Assembly: GCA_036269895.1 (NCBI GenBank)
Contig: DATBDN010000219.1
Span: forward strand, 1-64,000
Length of the DNA stretch: 64,000 nucleotides
DNA from: DATBDN01 sp036269895
GTDB lineage: Bacteria > Actinomycetota > Thermoleophilia > Solirubrobacterales > Thermoleophilaceae
Direction of reading: 5' to 3'
Shown one piece after another: positions 8,353-18,914 of this stretch. Numbering within the stretch: the stretch's first letter is position 1; each line of letters begins with the position of its first letter. The notes beneath the pieces are model-generated. The model was not told the origin of the DNA, did no database searches, and saw only the letters and a list, made by a program, of their open reading frames with translations. The position numbers and the translations under genes were made by a program.

Positions 8353-10622
8353 CCGCTGAGCTTCGCGACGACCAAGGCGATGTCGTCGCGTGGCACGCGC
8401 GTGGCATCGCCGCCAAGCGCCACGTGCTCGAGCCGCTGCGAGATCTCGCCGGCGCTGAGCCCGCGGCAATCCGCGAGTGCGGCCAGCAGGTCGTCCTCGG
8501 CGAGCTGCTGGGCCGGCGCCAGCGCGTCGGTCAGCCCGTCGGTGTACAGCGCGAGAACGTCGCCCTCCTCGAGGTCCACGCGCTCCTCTCCGAAGCTGGC
8601 ATCGGCCAGTACGCCCAGTAGCGGGCCGACCGCGCCGACAGCCTGCGCTGTGCCATCAGGACGCACGAGTAGCGGCCGCGGATGTCCACCACAGGCGACG
8701 CGCAGCATGGGTCGGTCGGCGGCCAGATCGACCACGCAATACACGAGCGTCGTGAAGCGGAAGTCGCCGCGCTGGCGCAGCAGCGCCTCGTTCAGCACGC
8801 GCAGCACCCCGTCGGGGCCCTGCTCGTACATGGCCGCCGCGCGGACGGTGTAGCGCGTCAGCGCCGTCAGGGCCGCAGCATCGGCGCCCTTGCCGCAGAC
8901 GTCGCCCAGCGCGATCCCCCACTGGTCCGGGCCGATCTCGAAGATGTCGTAGAAGTCGCCGCCCACCTGCATGCCGGGGCCGGCCGGGCGGAAGCGCGCG
9001 GCCAGCTCGAGGCCGCGGACGGCTGGCAGGTGCGGCGGCAGCAGGCTCTCCTGCAGCGTCCGCGCGGTGTTGCGCAGCTCGGCGTGCACGCGTGAGTTGT
9101 CGATCGCGATCGCTGCGCGACGCGCGAGCTCCTCCGCAAGCATGACGTCGTCCTCGTCATAGACGCGCCCCGACTCGTTGCCGGCGAACGTGATCGCACC
9201 GAAGACGCTGCCGCGGATCTTGATCGGCACGATCATCGTCGACCCGAGCAGCTCCGAGGCGCCCGCCAGGATCACGCCGGCCGCAGCTTCGGACACATCC
9301 GCATCCTGCTCGGCGATGTCGATCAAGCAGCGGTCCGCGATCCGCGGCACCGCGAGCTCGGCAACCCGCTGCAGGGCGGTCTGGTAGTCGAGCGATGACG
9401 AGAGCAGGTTGGTGGCGTCGGAGAGGAACCGCAGCGCCTCCTCCTCCCGCCGGTGCGCCGTGATGTCGGTGTGGAACCAGATCCGGCCGATGAGGCGCCC
9501 GGATTCGTCGCGGACGTGGCTCGCGTAGCGCTCGATCGTCCGGCCGTCCTTCAGCGCCACCTCGTCGCGGAACTCGCCACGGTTGGTCCCCTCGAACGCC
9601 CGCACGCCCGCCATGAACATCTCGGGATCGACGACTTGGTCCAGCATCTTCTGCGTCGAAGCTGGTCGGTCACGCCGGAGCATCTCCGCGTCGACGCCCC
9701 ACATCTCCGTCCAGCGCCGGTTCATCCGTTCGACCGTTCCGTCGAGCGTGATGACAGCGATGCCGACCATCGACGAATCGGCCTGCGCCGCCATGAGCGC
9801 GCGTTGCAGCTCGACCTCGCGCTCTGCAGCCAGCCGCTTCGTCACGTCCTGCAGGATCACGAGGGAACCGTCCTCGCCGGAGCGGATCGCGAAGCGGGCA
9901 CCTGTCAGTTCGAAGCTGCGACCGCCGCGCCTGAAGACCTGGCCTTCCTCCCCCAGCCCCGATGTGCCGAGGTCGGCGAGCAGAGCCGACAGGCGTTCGC
10001 GGTCGGACGGCTCGAACAGGCCCTCAAACTGCATGCCGAGCGCCTCGACCTCGGCTATTCCCAACATGTCCCCGGCGCGCTTGTTCCAGCCGATCACCGC
10101 GCCTGTCTGGTCGAGCGTGACCAGCCCGATCGGCGCGCTGTCGAGCAGCGTGCCCAGGTAGCGTGCGCTCAGCGGCGGTGGCGTCTCGCGGCGCTTCTTG
10201 CGCTCCGCCGCTTGGTCGCGACGTGTCTGCGTGCGTCGCACCGCAGCCGACAGCTCCTCGACCAGCGCTTCGGCATCGGGCGGGACGACCAGGGAGACGT
10301 CGCCGCCCAGGAACGGCGCGAGGCTGAGCGCGCGGCGCAACTCCGCATCGGCGTTCGGCTCCGACAAGACGAGCACCGCGCCGAGCCGGTCGAGCGAGTG
10401 CATGCGCTGCGCCACGCGCACCGGGTCGGTCACCTGCGGAGCCAGCAGCACCACGTCGAACTTCTCGCCCTGCTCGACCCGCGTAATCGCGGCATCCGCG
10501 TCGGGCGCGCGGTCGAGCGTGAGGCCGGCCTGCCGCAACACCTGCTCTTCGAGCAGTGCATCCGTGTACGCGCAGGCGGCGATCACCAGGACCGATCCGG
10601 AGAGCGATCGTGTGCGAGTCAC
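8349..10622 (-). CDS. PAS/GAF sensor phosphatase with SpoIIE-type PP2C domain
   Basis: The 757-residue protein reads in order: a receiver-like N-terminal module (residues 8-120), a PAS domain ('LLDSAPIGLVTLDQTGAVIG'), a second PAS ('VGIAVITLDGTVERMNRRW', with a PAC tail 'GRIWFHTDITAHRR'), a GAF domain (about 390-520) and a SpoIIE/PP2C phosphatase (about 530-757). The phosphatase shows 'GGDFYDIFEIG', 'WGIALGDVCGKGADAAALT' and 'VLALYTDGLTDA', so metal-binding aspartates are present. Such enzymes dephosphorylate anti-sigma-factor antagonists in partner-switching pathways. The receiver-like part has 'DVVLLAPQVTDP' where a phospho-accepting Asp would be expected, so it is probably not phosphorylated. 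GTG start. Confidence 0.88.
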   Translation of the reverse strand: MTRTRSLSGSVLVIAACAYTDALLEEQVLRQAGLTLDRAPDADAAITRVEQGEKFDVVLLAPQVTDPVRVAQRMHSLDRLGAVLVLSEPNADAELRRALSLAPFLGGDVSLVVPPDAEALVEELSAAVRRTQTRRDQAAERKKRRETPPPLSARYLGTLLDSAPIGLVTLDQTGAVIGWNKRAGDMLGIAEVEALGMQFEGLFEPSDRERLSALLADLGTSGLGEEGQVFRRGGRSFELTGARFAIRSGEDGSLVILQDVTKRLAAEREVELQRALMAAQADSSMVGIAVITLDGTVERMNRRWTEMWGVDAEMLRRDRPASTQKMLDQVVDPEMFMAGVRAFEGTNRGEFRDEVALKDGRTIERYASHVRDESGRLIGRIWFHTDITAHRREEEALRFLSDATNLLSSSLDYQTALQRVAELAVPRIADRCLIDIAEQDADVSEAAAGVILAGASELLGSTMIVPIKIRGSVFGAITFAGNESGRVYDEDDVMLAEELARRAAIAIDNSRVHAELRNTARTLQESLLPPHLPAVRGLELAARFRPAGPGMQVGGDFYDIFEIGPDQWGIALGDVCGKGADAAALTALTRYTVRAAAMYEQGPDGVLRVLNEALLRQRGDFRFTTLVYCVVDLAADRPMLRVACGGHPRPLLVRPDGTAQAVGAVGPLLGVLADASFGEERVDLEEGDVLALYTDGLTDALAPAQQLAEDDLLAALADCRGLSAGEISQRLEHVALGGDATRVPRDDIALVVAKLSG

Positions 10623-10645
10623 TCGAGTGGGATCATACGTCCGGT

Positions 10646-11158
10646 TCAGCGTCCATAGAGACCGGTAATCGACCCGCTTGCGGAGGCCCGAATGCGGATC
10701 TGCGCAACGATCTTCGTGAGGTCGGCACCTTCAGGCAGCCCGAGCTGTGACTTGAGGACGTAGGCGGTTACGACGTAGCGGTGCGGCTTGTCGCCATGCG
10801 GCGGGCACGGTCCGTCGTAACCCGTATTACCGAAGCTGTTGCGGCCCTCGGTCGTCCCCCACTGGGTCCAGTGGACGAAGGTGCCGCCCGGGGCGTCGGG
10901 ATCGGTCATCACGATCGCGGTGCCGCCGGGACCAGTCGGGCTGACCTTCACGGTCGGCTTCCGGTTTGCGCCGTCGCACGTGTACACGCGCGGTATCCGC
11001 CCGCCGTTGTGCCAGGGGACAACCACCTTGACACCGCCCGTCGGCTTTGGCGGCGGCTTTGCGCCGCCGTTGCCCCCACAGCCACCGAGCAGGAGAAATC
11101 CAATCCCTACCACCAGAAGACGCTGGTACGTTTGGGGTACTTCAAGGAGGACTCGCAT
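10646..11158 (-). CDS. PEBP/YbhB-family lipoprotein
   Basis: From the ATG at 11158 the 170-residue product has a lipoprotein signal ending 'LLLGGCGG' (lipobox Cys about residue 27), a Pro/Gly linker, then a phosphatidylethanolamine-binding-protein domain: 'PRVYTCDGAN', 'IVMTDPDAPGGTFVHW' and 'YDGPCPPHGDKPHRYVVTAY'. The DPDxP and GPxPP/GxHRY motifs are the PEBP ligand-pocket signatures. The function of bacterial PEBPs is poorly defined. The start codon overlaps that of the divergent small secreted protein by two bases, which is odd; no good ribosome site is seen for this start. Confidence 0.78.
   Translation of the reverse strand: MRVLLEVPQTYQRLLVVGIGFLLLGGCGGNGGAKPPPKPTGGVKVVVPWHNGGRIPRVYTCDGANRKPTVKVSPTGPGGTAIVMTDPDAPGGTFVHWTQWGTTEGRNSFGNTGYDGPCPPHGDKPHRYVVTAYVLKSQLGLPEGADLTKIVAQIRIRASASGSITGLYGR
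11144..11150 (+). promoter_or_regulatory. Strong Shine-Dalgarno site for the small secreted protein
   Basis: AAGGAGG lies 6 nt before the ATG at 11157, fixing that start even though it sits over the first codons of the oppositely oriented PEBP gene. Confidence 0.75.
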
Positions 11159-11501
11159 GATGTCGATCAAGTTTCTCGCCGTTATGGCTGCTGTGTGCGC
11201 CCTGGCCGTCGCACCGGCGGCACTGGGCGCGGGCGCTGCGGCGACCGCCACACCCAACCACGTCAAATCAGGGAAGAGCGTCGAGCTCAAGATCGCCGGC
11301 CTCAAGGCCGGCGAGAAGGTCAAGGCGTCAGAGCTGATCGCCGACGGCAACCAGAAGCGCACGCTCTACCCGTCGCAGCGCGCGAGCGCGAGCGGCGTGA
11401 TCCTGGTGACCGTGAAGGCTCAGGTGAAGGGCAAGCACGCGTGGACCTTTACAGGCCGCACGAGCCACCGCACGGCCAAGACGACCTACGTGGTCAAGTA
11501 G
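11157..11501 (+). CDS. Small secreted protein of unknown function
   Basis: The 114-residue product has a Sec signal peptide (residues 1-24, 'APAALGAGA'), then a lysine-rich beta-strand pattern ('HVKSGKSVELKIAGLKAGEK', 'HAWTFTGRTSHRTAKTTYVV') suggesting a small Ig-like or beta-sandwich domain. The start is supported by a consensus ribosome-binding site. No known family is recognised. Its 3' end overlaps atpC by 8 nt in convergent orientation. Confidence 0.65.
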   Translation: MMSIKFLAVMAAVCALAVAPAALGAGAAATATPNHVKSGKSVELKIAGLKAGEKVKASELIADGNQKRTLYPSQRASASGVILVTVKAQVKGKHAWTFTGRTSHRTAKTTYVVK

Positions 11502-11907
11502 AGCTGGCGATGTCGAGGAAGGCTCGCCAGCGGCGCGCGTCGCGATGATGGCGCTCGCGCTCTTCTGAGCCTTCCTCGGCATGTTCGGCTTCCTGCTCGC
11601 AGGCCCGCAGCTTCTCCTCGATGTCGCTGCGGTCGAGCTGGTCCGGGGGAATCGCGTCCTCGACCAGGAGCAGGCACTGGTTGTCGGCCATCTGCAGGTA
11701 GCCCTCGGACTGAGCGAAGCGGACGATGTCGGACTCGGTCTTGTAGAGCCGGAGCTCCGTCGGCTCCAACATGCCCATGAGCGGCGCGTGATTGGCGAGG
11801 ATGCCCAGCGATCCGACGCCAGTGCGGGTGGAGACCATCTCCACCTCGCCGGTGAAGGCCTCGCCCTCAGGCGTCAGGACCTGGCACTCGAACTTCGTGT
11901 GCGCCAC
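11494..11907 (-). CDS. atpC: F1Fo ATP synthase epsilon subunit
   Basis: The 137-residue product matches the epsilon subunit of the F1 central stalk: beta-sandwich start 'FECQVLTPEGEAFTGEVEMV', then 'GSLGILANHAPLMGMLEP', and a C-terminal helical hairpin with an acidic-basic pattern. Epsilon couples the gamma rotor to the c-ring and can inhibit ATP hydrolysis. The GTG start at 11907 overlaps the atpD TAG stop by one base. It is the last gene of the atp operon. Confidence 0.95.
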   Translation of the reverse strand: MAHTKFECQVLTPEGEAFTGEVEMVSTRTGVGSLGILANHAPLMGMLEPTELRLYKTESDIVRFAQSEGYLQMADNQCLLLVEDAIPPDQLDRSDIEEKLRACEQEAEHAEEGSEERERHHRDARRWRAFLDIASST

Positions 11908-13403
11908 TAGGACTCGCCGTTCTCCTCGGCCTCCTCGGCCTCCTCGCGTTCCTCGCGCTCCGTGCGCCCTTCCTTGCGCATGCCCTCCGTGACCTCGTCG
12001 ATGCCGCCCTTCATGTAGAAGGCGCGCTCTGGCAGGTCGTCGTGCTGGCCTTCGAGGATCTCCTTGAAGCCGCGCACCGTCTCCGCCACCGGCACGTACT
12101 TCCCGGGGGAGCCCGTGAACTGCTCGGCGACGAAGAACGGCTGCGACAGGAAGCGCTCGATCTTGCGGGCGCGCTGAACAGTCAGCTTGTCCTCGTCGGA
12201 GAGCTCCTCGATGCCGAGGATGGCGATGATGTCCTGCAGGTCCTTGTACTGCTGCATCGTCGACTGGACGCGCGAGGCGACGTCATAGTGCTCCTCGCCG
12301 AGGATGTCCGGCTTGAGGATCGTGGAGGTCGAGTCGAGCGGGTCGACAGCCGGGTAGATGCCCTTCTCGGAGATCGCGCGCGACAGCGTCGTCGTGGCGT
12401 TGAGATGCGCGAACACCGAGGCCGGCGCCGGGTCGGTCAGGTCGTCCGCGGGCACGTAGATGGCCTGGATCGAGGTGACCGAGCCCTTGCGGGTCGAGGT
12501 GATGCGCTCCTGGAGCTGGCCCATCTCGGTCTCGAGCGTCGGCTGATAGCCGACCTGCGACGGCATGCGGCCGAGCAGGGCCGACACCTCGGAGCCCGCC
12601 TGCACGAACCGGAAGATGTTGTCGATGAAGAGGAGCACGTCGGCCCCCTCCTCGTCACGGAAGTACTCCGCCATCGTGAGGCCGGCCAGCGCCACGCGCA
12701 TCCGGGCACCCGGCGGTTCGTTCATCTGGCCGAACACGAGCATCGTGTTCTTGATGACGCCCGACTCGGTCATCTCGAGCCAGAGGTCGTTGCCCTCGCG
12801 CGAGCGCTCGCCCACGCCGCAGAACGCCGACAGACCGGAGTGCTCCTCGGCGATGTTGCGGATCAGCTCCTGGATCAGCACGGTCTTGCCGACGCCGGCG
12901 CCGCCAAACAGGCCGACCTTGCCGCCACGTGCGTATGGGGCGAGCAGGTCCACGACCTTGATGCCCGTCTCGAGCATCTCGCGCGTAGGCGTGAGGTTCT
13001 CGACGTCCGGAGCCTCGCGGTGGATCGGCCAGCGCGTCTCGGCCTGGACCGGGTCCCCCTCGTCGATCGCGTCGCCGAGCAGGTTGAAGATGCGACCGAG
13101 CGTCACGCGGCCGACCGGCACCGTGATCGGGCCGCCGGTGTCGACGATCTCGGTGCCACGCGCCAGGCCGTCGGTGGTGTCCATGGCGACTGCGCGCACG
13201 CGGTCGTCACCAAGGTGCTGCTGGACCTCGCAGACGAGCGTCCGGGTTGCGCCGCCGCCGAGCTCCGGCGAGGCGTCCTCCTCCTGGATCATCACCTCGA
13301 GCGCGTTGTAGATCTCGGGCAGTTCGCCCTCCGGGAACGACGCCTCGATGACGACGCCCGTGACCGACTCGATGCGGCCGACGTTCTGTGTGCTGGTTGC
13401 CAA
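11907..13403 (-). CDS. atpD: F1Fo ATP synthase beta subunit
   Basis: The 498-residue catalytic subunit shows the Walker A 'GGAGVGKTVLIQELI', the catalytic Glu in 'GVGERSREGNDL', Walker B 'VLLFIDNIFRF' and the 'ALLGRMPSQVGYQPTL' loop. A charged tail of about 20 residues ('REEREEAEEAEENGES') extends past the usual beta C-terminus and is mostly Glu/Arg. It follows atpG with a 17-nt gap and precedes atpC with a 1-nt overlap. Confidence 0.97.
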   Translation of the reverse strand: MATSTQNVGRIESVTGVVIEASFPEGELPEIYNALEVMIQEEDASPELGGGATRTLVCEVQQHLGDDRVRAVAMDTTDGLARGTEIVDTGGPITVPVGRVTLGRIFNLLGDAIDEGDPVQAETRWPIHREAPDVENLTPTREMLETGIKVVDLLAPYARGGKVGLFGGAGVGKTVLIQELIRNIAEEHSGLSAFCGVGERSREGNDLWLEMTESGVIKNTMLVFGQMNEPPGARMRVALAGLTMAEYFRDEEGADVLLFIDNIFRFVQAGSEVSALLGRMPSQVGYQPTLETEMGQLQERITSTRKGSVTSIQAIYVPADDLTDPAPASVFAHLNATTTLSRAISEKGIYPAVDPLDSTSTILKPDILGEEHYDVASRVQSTMQQYKDLQDIIAILGIEELSDEDKLTVQRARKIERFLSQPFFVAEQFTGSPGKYVPVAETVRGFKEILEGQHDDLPERAFYMKGGIDEVTEGMRKEGRTEREEREEAEEAEENGES

Positions 13404-13420
13404 GGTCAGTTCCTCCGGTA

Positions 13421-14319
13421 TCAGCGGAGCCCCTCGGCCCCGGCTACGACTTCCATGATTTCTTGGGTGATCTCCGCCTGACGCTGGCGATTCATCTCGA
13501 GCGTGTAGTCGTCGATCAGCTCCGACGCGTTCTCGGACGCGTTGCGCATCGCGGTCATGCGGGCGCCGTGCTCCGACGCCGTGGACTCGAGCAGCGCGCG
13601 GTAGACGCTGATCTCGACGAAGTCGGTCACGAGGCGGCGCAGGATCTCCTCCGGATCAGGCTCGTAGATCCAGAGCGCACGCTGCCCTCCCTCGCCCTCT
13701 TCCTCCTGTCCCTCCTCTGCTCTCAGGACCTCGTCCATCGCCTGGATCGGCAGCAGCACGTTGACCCGGACGGTCTGCACGAGCGGCGACTCGTAGTGGT
13801 TGAAGATGATCTCGACGCGGTCGAGCTTGTTGTCGGCGTACGCCGCGATGACGTCGTCGGCGACATCACGCGCGTTCGCGAAGCCGGGGCGGTCGGTGAA
13901 GCCCGTGTATTCGCCCTCGACATCGAAGCCGCGGAAGCGCAGGGACGAGACGCCGCGGCGGCCGACCGCGTAGAAGTCGACCTCGGCACCGTCTTGGCGC
14001 AGCTCCTGACGGCGGCGGTTGGCCGCGCGGACGATCTGCGAGTTGAAGGCGCCGGCCAGCCCGCGGTCCGCGGTTACCGCGATGATGCCGACGCGGCTGA
14101 CGTTCTCACGGTCCTCGAGCAGTGTGAAGCCGGGGATGTGCTCGGCGGCGTCCACGGCGCGGCGGGTCATCATCCGGATCCCGCGCGCATACGGACGCAG
14201 CTCCTCGATCCGCTGCTCGGCGCGACGAAGCCGCGCGGCCGAGACCATCTCCATCGCGCGGGTGATCTTCTGGATGTTCTTGACCGACGCGATGCGGCCC
14301 TTGATGTCCTTCTGGCTGG

Positions 14320-14323
<4 letters not shown>
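13421..14323 (-). CDS. atpG: F1Fo ATP synthase gamma subunit, apparent ATA start
   Basis: The frame encodes a full gamma subunit of 300 residues if read from the ATA codon at 14323: 'ASQKDIKGRIASVKNIQKIT' followed by 'RAMEMVSAARLRRAEQ', which is the conserved gamma N-terminal helix. No in-frame ATG, GTG or TTG exists between that ATA and the ATG at 14254 (codon 24). Starting at 14254 would delete most of the helix that sits in the alpha3beta3 bore. The ATA overlaps the atpA TAG stop by two bases (ATAG), as an ATGA junction would. An acidic insert ('RAEEGQEEEGEGGQRA') is present around residues 195-210. Confidence 0.85.
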
Positions 14324-16029
<1,706 letters not shown>

Positions 16030-16046
16030 TCGGTCTGTGTCTCTCC

Positions 16047-16580
16047 TTACGCGGCGCGCGCGATCTGCTTGCGAAGTCGTTGGAGGCGGCCCTGCACGCT
16101 GGCGTCTAGCACCTTGTTACCCACGCGCAGCACCAGGCCGCCGATGATGTTGGGGTCGACCCGGCTGGTCAGCTCGATGCGCCGCCCGGTTTTCTCCTGG
16201 ATGCGCTCTCCGATCGAGCGTACGAGCCCTTCGTCGAGCTCCACGGCACTCGTCACCTCGACCGGGAGCATCTTGTGCTCCTCGCGCCAGAGCTCGTCGA
16301 AAGACCTCCTGATACGAAACGTAGCCGGGAGCCGGTGGCGCTCGGCCAGGAGCTCGAGGAAGTTGAGGAAGCGCTCGTTTCCGCCGTCGATGATCCTGCG
16401 GATCGCGTCCTTCTTCTCGGCCGAGCTGAAGCGCGGCGAGAAGAAGAACGTCTGCAAGTCCTTGTTCTCGGCCAGCGCGTCCGACCAGATGGCGAGCTGC
16501 TCCTGGACCTCGTCGAGCTCGTCGTGCTCCATCGCGGCCTGGAACAGCGCGCGCGCATAGACCTGGCCGATCTCTTCCAT
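16047..16580 (-). CDS. atpH: F1Fo ATP synthase delta subunit
   Basis: From the ATG at 16580 (TGATG overlap with the atpF stop) the product is 177 residues, the normal size for delta: 'VYARALFQAAMEHDELDEV', 'LQTFFFSPRFSSAEKKDAI' and the C-terminal 'LTSRVDPNIIGGLVLRVGNK' are diagnostic. Delta (OSCP) links the peripheral b stalk to the top of F1. It is a separate gene here, not fused to b as in mycobacteria. Confidence 0.95.
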   Translation of the reverse strand: MEEIGQVYARALFQAAMEHDELDEVQEQLAIWSDALAENKDLQTFFFSPRFSSAEKKDAIRRIIDGGNERFLNFLELLAERHRLPATFRIRRSFDELWREEHKMLPVEVTSAVELDEGLVRSIGERIQEKTGRRIELTSRVDPNIIGGLVLRVGNKVLDASVQGRLQRLRKQIARAA

Positions 16581-17146
16581 CAGTTGCGGCTCGTGTTCCC
16601 TTCGGGCGTGAAGGCGGAGAAGTCGACCTCGGCGAGCGCCTCCTCGATCAGGCGCTTCTGGTCGTCGCCCGTGAGCGACTTCCGCGCAACCTTCTCGGTG
16701 GCGATGATCGTGAGGTCGCCGACCTCCTTGCGGATCTCGTCGAGCGCGCGGCGGGTCTCCGCCTCGATCTCGCGACGGGTCCGCTCCATCGCCTCCTGGT
16801 GGTCCTTCTGCATCTTCTCCTTCTGCTCGGCCTCGAACTGCTCGGCCGCCTTGCGCGACCGCACGAGGATGTCCTCGGCCTGCTCGCGCGCCTCCTTCAG
16901 GCGATGGCGGTACTCGTCGAGCAGCTTGTCGGCCTCCTGCCGAGTGTGCTCCGCGTGCTCGATCGACTCCTCGATCGCCCGGCGGCGTCGCTCGAGGGCG
17001 TCCTGGATACGCGGGAACGCCAGCTTGCGCAGGACGTAGAACGTCACGCCGAACGCGATCAGCGTCCAGATCATCAGGCCGAGCTGCGGGGTGACGAGGA
17101 AGTTGCCCCCGCCCGACGAGGCGGCAAGTGTGACGTGCCCGAGCAT
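16580..17146 (-). CDS. atpF: F1Fo ATP synthase b subunit
   Basis: The 188-residue product has a single N-terminal membrane helix ('TPQLGLMIWTLIAFGVTFYV') followed by 'LAFPRIQDALERRRRAIEE' and a long charged coiled coil, the peripheral stalk layout. The ATG at 17146 directly abuts the atpE TAG stop without a gap. The C-terminus ends close to 'EEALAEVDFSAF', where the delta contact is expected. Confidence 0.94.
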   Translation of the reverse strand: MLGHVTLAASSGGGNFLVTPQLGLMIWTLIAFGVTFYVLRKLAFPRIQDALERRRRAIEESIEHAEHTRQEADKLLDEYRHRLKEAREQAEDILVRSRKAAEQFEAEQKEKMQKDHQEAMERTRREIEAETRRALDEIRKEVGDLTIIATEKVARKSLTGDDQKRLIEEALAEVDFSAFTPEGNTSRN

Positions 17147-17440
17147 CTACGAGAGGAAGAACGCGATGAGGCCGAAGATGAACGCGTAGAAGACGATCGC
17201 CTCGGTAAGAGCGAAGCCCAGCCACTGGATGCTGGTGATCTCCTGGCGCATCTCGGGCTGGCGGGTGACCGACTCGATCACCTTCCCGAAGATGTAGCCG
17301 ACGCCGATGCCCGGGCCGATGGTGCCGAGGCCGGCGCCGACGCCGAGGGCGATGGCCTTACCAGCCTTCCGCGCGATGGCCTCGTTCGAAGCGGCGTTAC
17401 TCGCGGCGAGAACGAGGCTGTGAACGACTCCAAGATCCAC
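17147..17440 (-). CDS. atpE: F1Fo ATP synthase c subunit
   Basis: The GTG at 17440 follows an AGGAGG box (17445-17450, overlapping the atpB stop) by 4 nt. The 97-residue product has two membrane helices: 'GKAIALGVGAGLGTIGPGIG' and 'ALTEAIVFYAFIFGLIAFFL', joined by the polar loop 'ESVTRQPEM'. The ion-carrying carboxylate is the Glu of 'LTEAIVFY'. An N-terminal extension of about 20 residues ('VVHSLVLAASNAASNEAI') precedes helix 1. Proton coupling is assumed; no sodium-site reading was attempted. Confidence 0.95.
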   Translation of the reverse strand: MDLGVVHSLVLAASNAASNEAIARKAGKAIALGVGAGLGTIGPGIGVGYIFGKVIESVTRQPEMRQEITSIQWLGFALTEAIVFYAFIFGLIAFFLS

Positions 17441-17448
17441 TGTTCCTC

Positions 17449-18339
17449 CTAGTGATGCTCGGCGGTCGCTCCGCCGAGGTAGATAGACGTAAGGGTGGCG
17501 AAGATGAAGGCCTGCAGCGTCGCGACCAGGCCGACTTCGAAGATGAAGAAGGCGATCGCCATCGGAGCCGTGAGCCAGCCGATGGCCGCGATACCTAGCA
17601 GCACCACAAGCCCGCCGCCCATGAACAGGATCAGCAGGTGGCCGGCGAGCATGTTGGCGAAAAGACGCACTGAGAGAGAGATCAGGCGCACGAAGTGCGA
17701 GATGACCTCGATGATGAATATCGGGATCCTCGCGAAGCCCTCGACGCCGGACGGGATCCAGCTCTTGAAGTAGCCGACCACGCCCTGGGCCCGGATGCCC
17801 TCCCAGTGGTAGCTGAACCACACGAAGAGGGTGAGGACCAGCGGGACGGAGATGTTCGCGGTCGCGGCGTAGATCGCGAACGCCGGGAAGTTGATCCCGA
17901 AGATGTTGATCTTCTCGTGGGAGGTCGGCAGCGGGATGTAGCCGAGCAGGTTGGAGAACCAGATGAAGAAGAAGAGGGTCGCCACTGTGGCGAACCACTT
18001 CGTCGCCATCTTCTCGTCCATGTTGGTGGAGACGATGTCGCGCCGCGCGAAGTCGTAGACCGCCTCGACGGCGGTCTGGACGCGGTTCGGGCGGTCCTGC
18101 ATGCGCTTGGCGATGTAGACCATCGCCCAGCACGTGAACGCGCACGCGATGAAGAGGTAGAGCACCGCGCGGTTGATGCTCAGGTCTAGCCCGCCGATGT
18201 GGATCGGAATCCAGGGATGCAGCTGGAACTCGTCCTGCGGCTTGAAGGCGTCGTTCTTGCCCTCGTTGCCGAAGACGATGAAGAGGATGATCGCCCCGCC
18301 GAGCCAAGCGCCGATGCCGGCGATGACCCACTTCTTCAT
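17449..18339 (-). CDS. atpB: F1Fo ATP synthase a subunit
   Basis: I chose the ATG at 18339 (ATGA overlap with the preceding gene). The 296-residue membrane protein contains the proton half-channel helices, including 'ISLSVRLFANMLAGHLLI' with the essential stator Arg, and 'AIAFFIFEVGLVATLQAFIF' with the conserved Glu/Gln helix. The first transmembrane helix is at residues 4-22 ('VIAGIGAWLGGAIILFIVF'). Confidence 0.96.
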   Translation of the reverse strand: MKKWVIAGIGAWLGGAIILFIVFGNEGKNDAFKPQDEFQLHPWIPIHIGGLDLSINRAVLYLFIACAFTCWAMVYIAKRMQDRPNRVQTAVEAVYDFARRDIVSTNMDEKMATKWFATVATLFFFIWFSNLLGYIPLPTSHEKINIFGINFPAFAIYAATANISVPLVLTLFVWFSYHWEGIRAQGVVGYFKSWIPSGVEGFARIPIFIIEVISHFVRLISLSVRLFANMLAGHLLILFMGGGLVVLLGIAAIGWLTAPMAIAFFIFEVGLVATLQAFIFATLTSIYLGGATAEHH

Positions 18340-18683
18340 TCGATCCCCCTGAACATCATCCGCGTGGAGAAGAAGATGGTGAACGCGCCCAGGAACACGA
18401 TCGCGGCGGCCAGCCCCGCGTCGGCGTTCTTCAGCCCGACGAGGAAGATCGCGATCGCGGCGAACCAGCCGCGCAGCAGCAGGCTGCCCGCCATCCACCC
18501 GACGATGTCGCGCGGGTTCTCGGCGGCATTTGCCTTCCGGCGCGTGTACTCGGCAAGCAGCTTCTGCGCGACGTAGGCACCGGCGCCGACGGCCCAGCCC
18601 GCCAGCGGGAAGCCGGCAGCGATGAAGACCGGGAATGCGACGACGAGGAACGCAATGTCCAAGTTCTCCATGAGCGTTGTCAT
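18336..18683 (-). CDS. Small AtpI-like membrane protein
   Basis: The ATG at 18683 gives 115 residues with about four hydrophobic segments ('LDIAFLVVAFPVFIAAGF', 'VGWMAGSLLLRGWFAAIAI', 'GLAAAIVFLGAFTIFFST'). Its place just before atpB with an ATGA overlap matches the atpI position, whose products assist c-ring assembly or magnesium handling. The sequence is not a confident AtpI match. A TTG at 18728 would add 15 polar residues but overlap the preceding gene by 29 nt. Confidence 0.6.
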   Translation of the reverse strand: MTTLMENLDIAFLVVAFPVFIAAGFPLAGWAVGAGAYVAQKLLAEYTRRKANAAENPRDIVGWMAGSLLLRGWFAAIAIFLVGLKNADAGLAAAIVFLGAFTIFFSTRMMFRGIE

Positions 18684-18699
18684 GGGACTGTGGTGACTA

Positions 18700-18885
18700 T
18701 CAGAGGTCTTGGAAGCGTGTGTAGACAACCCAGAAACCGACGATCAATCCGACGAAGCCGCCGGCCAGTGCCAGCGGTAACTGCATCCCGAACGCCAGCC
18801 CCGCACCGAACCCGATCGCTGCGCAGAGCAACATCGAGCTGACCAGCATCATTCCCGCTAGAGCGGCGTCGCGGGGACCGGTCAA
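18700..18885 (-). CDS. AtpZ-like small membrane protein
   Basis: A 61-residue protein with two membrane helices ('SMLLCAAIGFGAGLAFGMQL' and 'ALAGGFVGLIVGFWVVYTRF') and the Gly-rich pattern of the AtpZ/F0F1-ATPase-associated family that leads many atp operons. The longest version begins at TTG 18885, without a clear ribosome site; ATG codons at 18852 and 18849 are alternatives. It is the first gene of the atp operon. Confidence 0.65.
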   Translation of the reverse strand: MTGPRDAALAGMMLVSSMLLCAAIGFGAGLAFGMQLPLALAGGFVGLIVGFWVVYTRFQDL

Positions 18886-18914
18886 GGTGGGGATGGTCGT
18901 TCGACGGGGGCCGC

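Noticed and set aside
12042..13481. Long open frame antisense to atpD
   Set aside because: The protein is Arg/Val/Leu/Asp-rich with no recognisable motif, and the opposite strand is an unambiguous beta subunit. High GC keeps antisense frames open.
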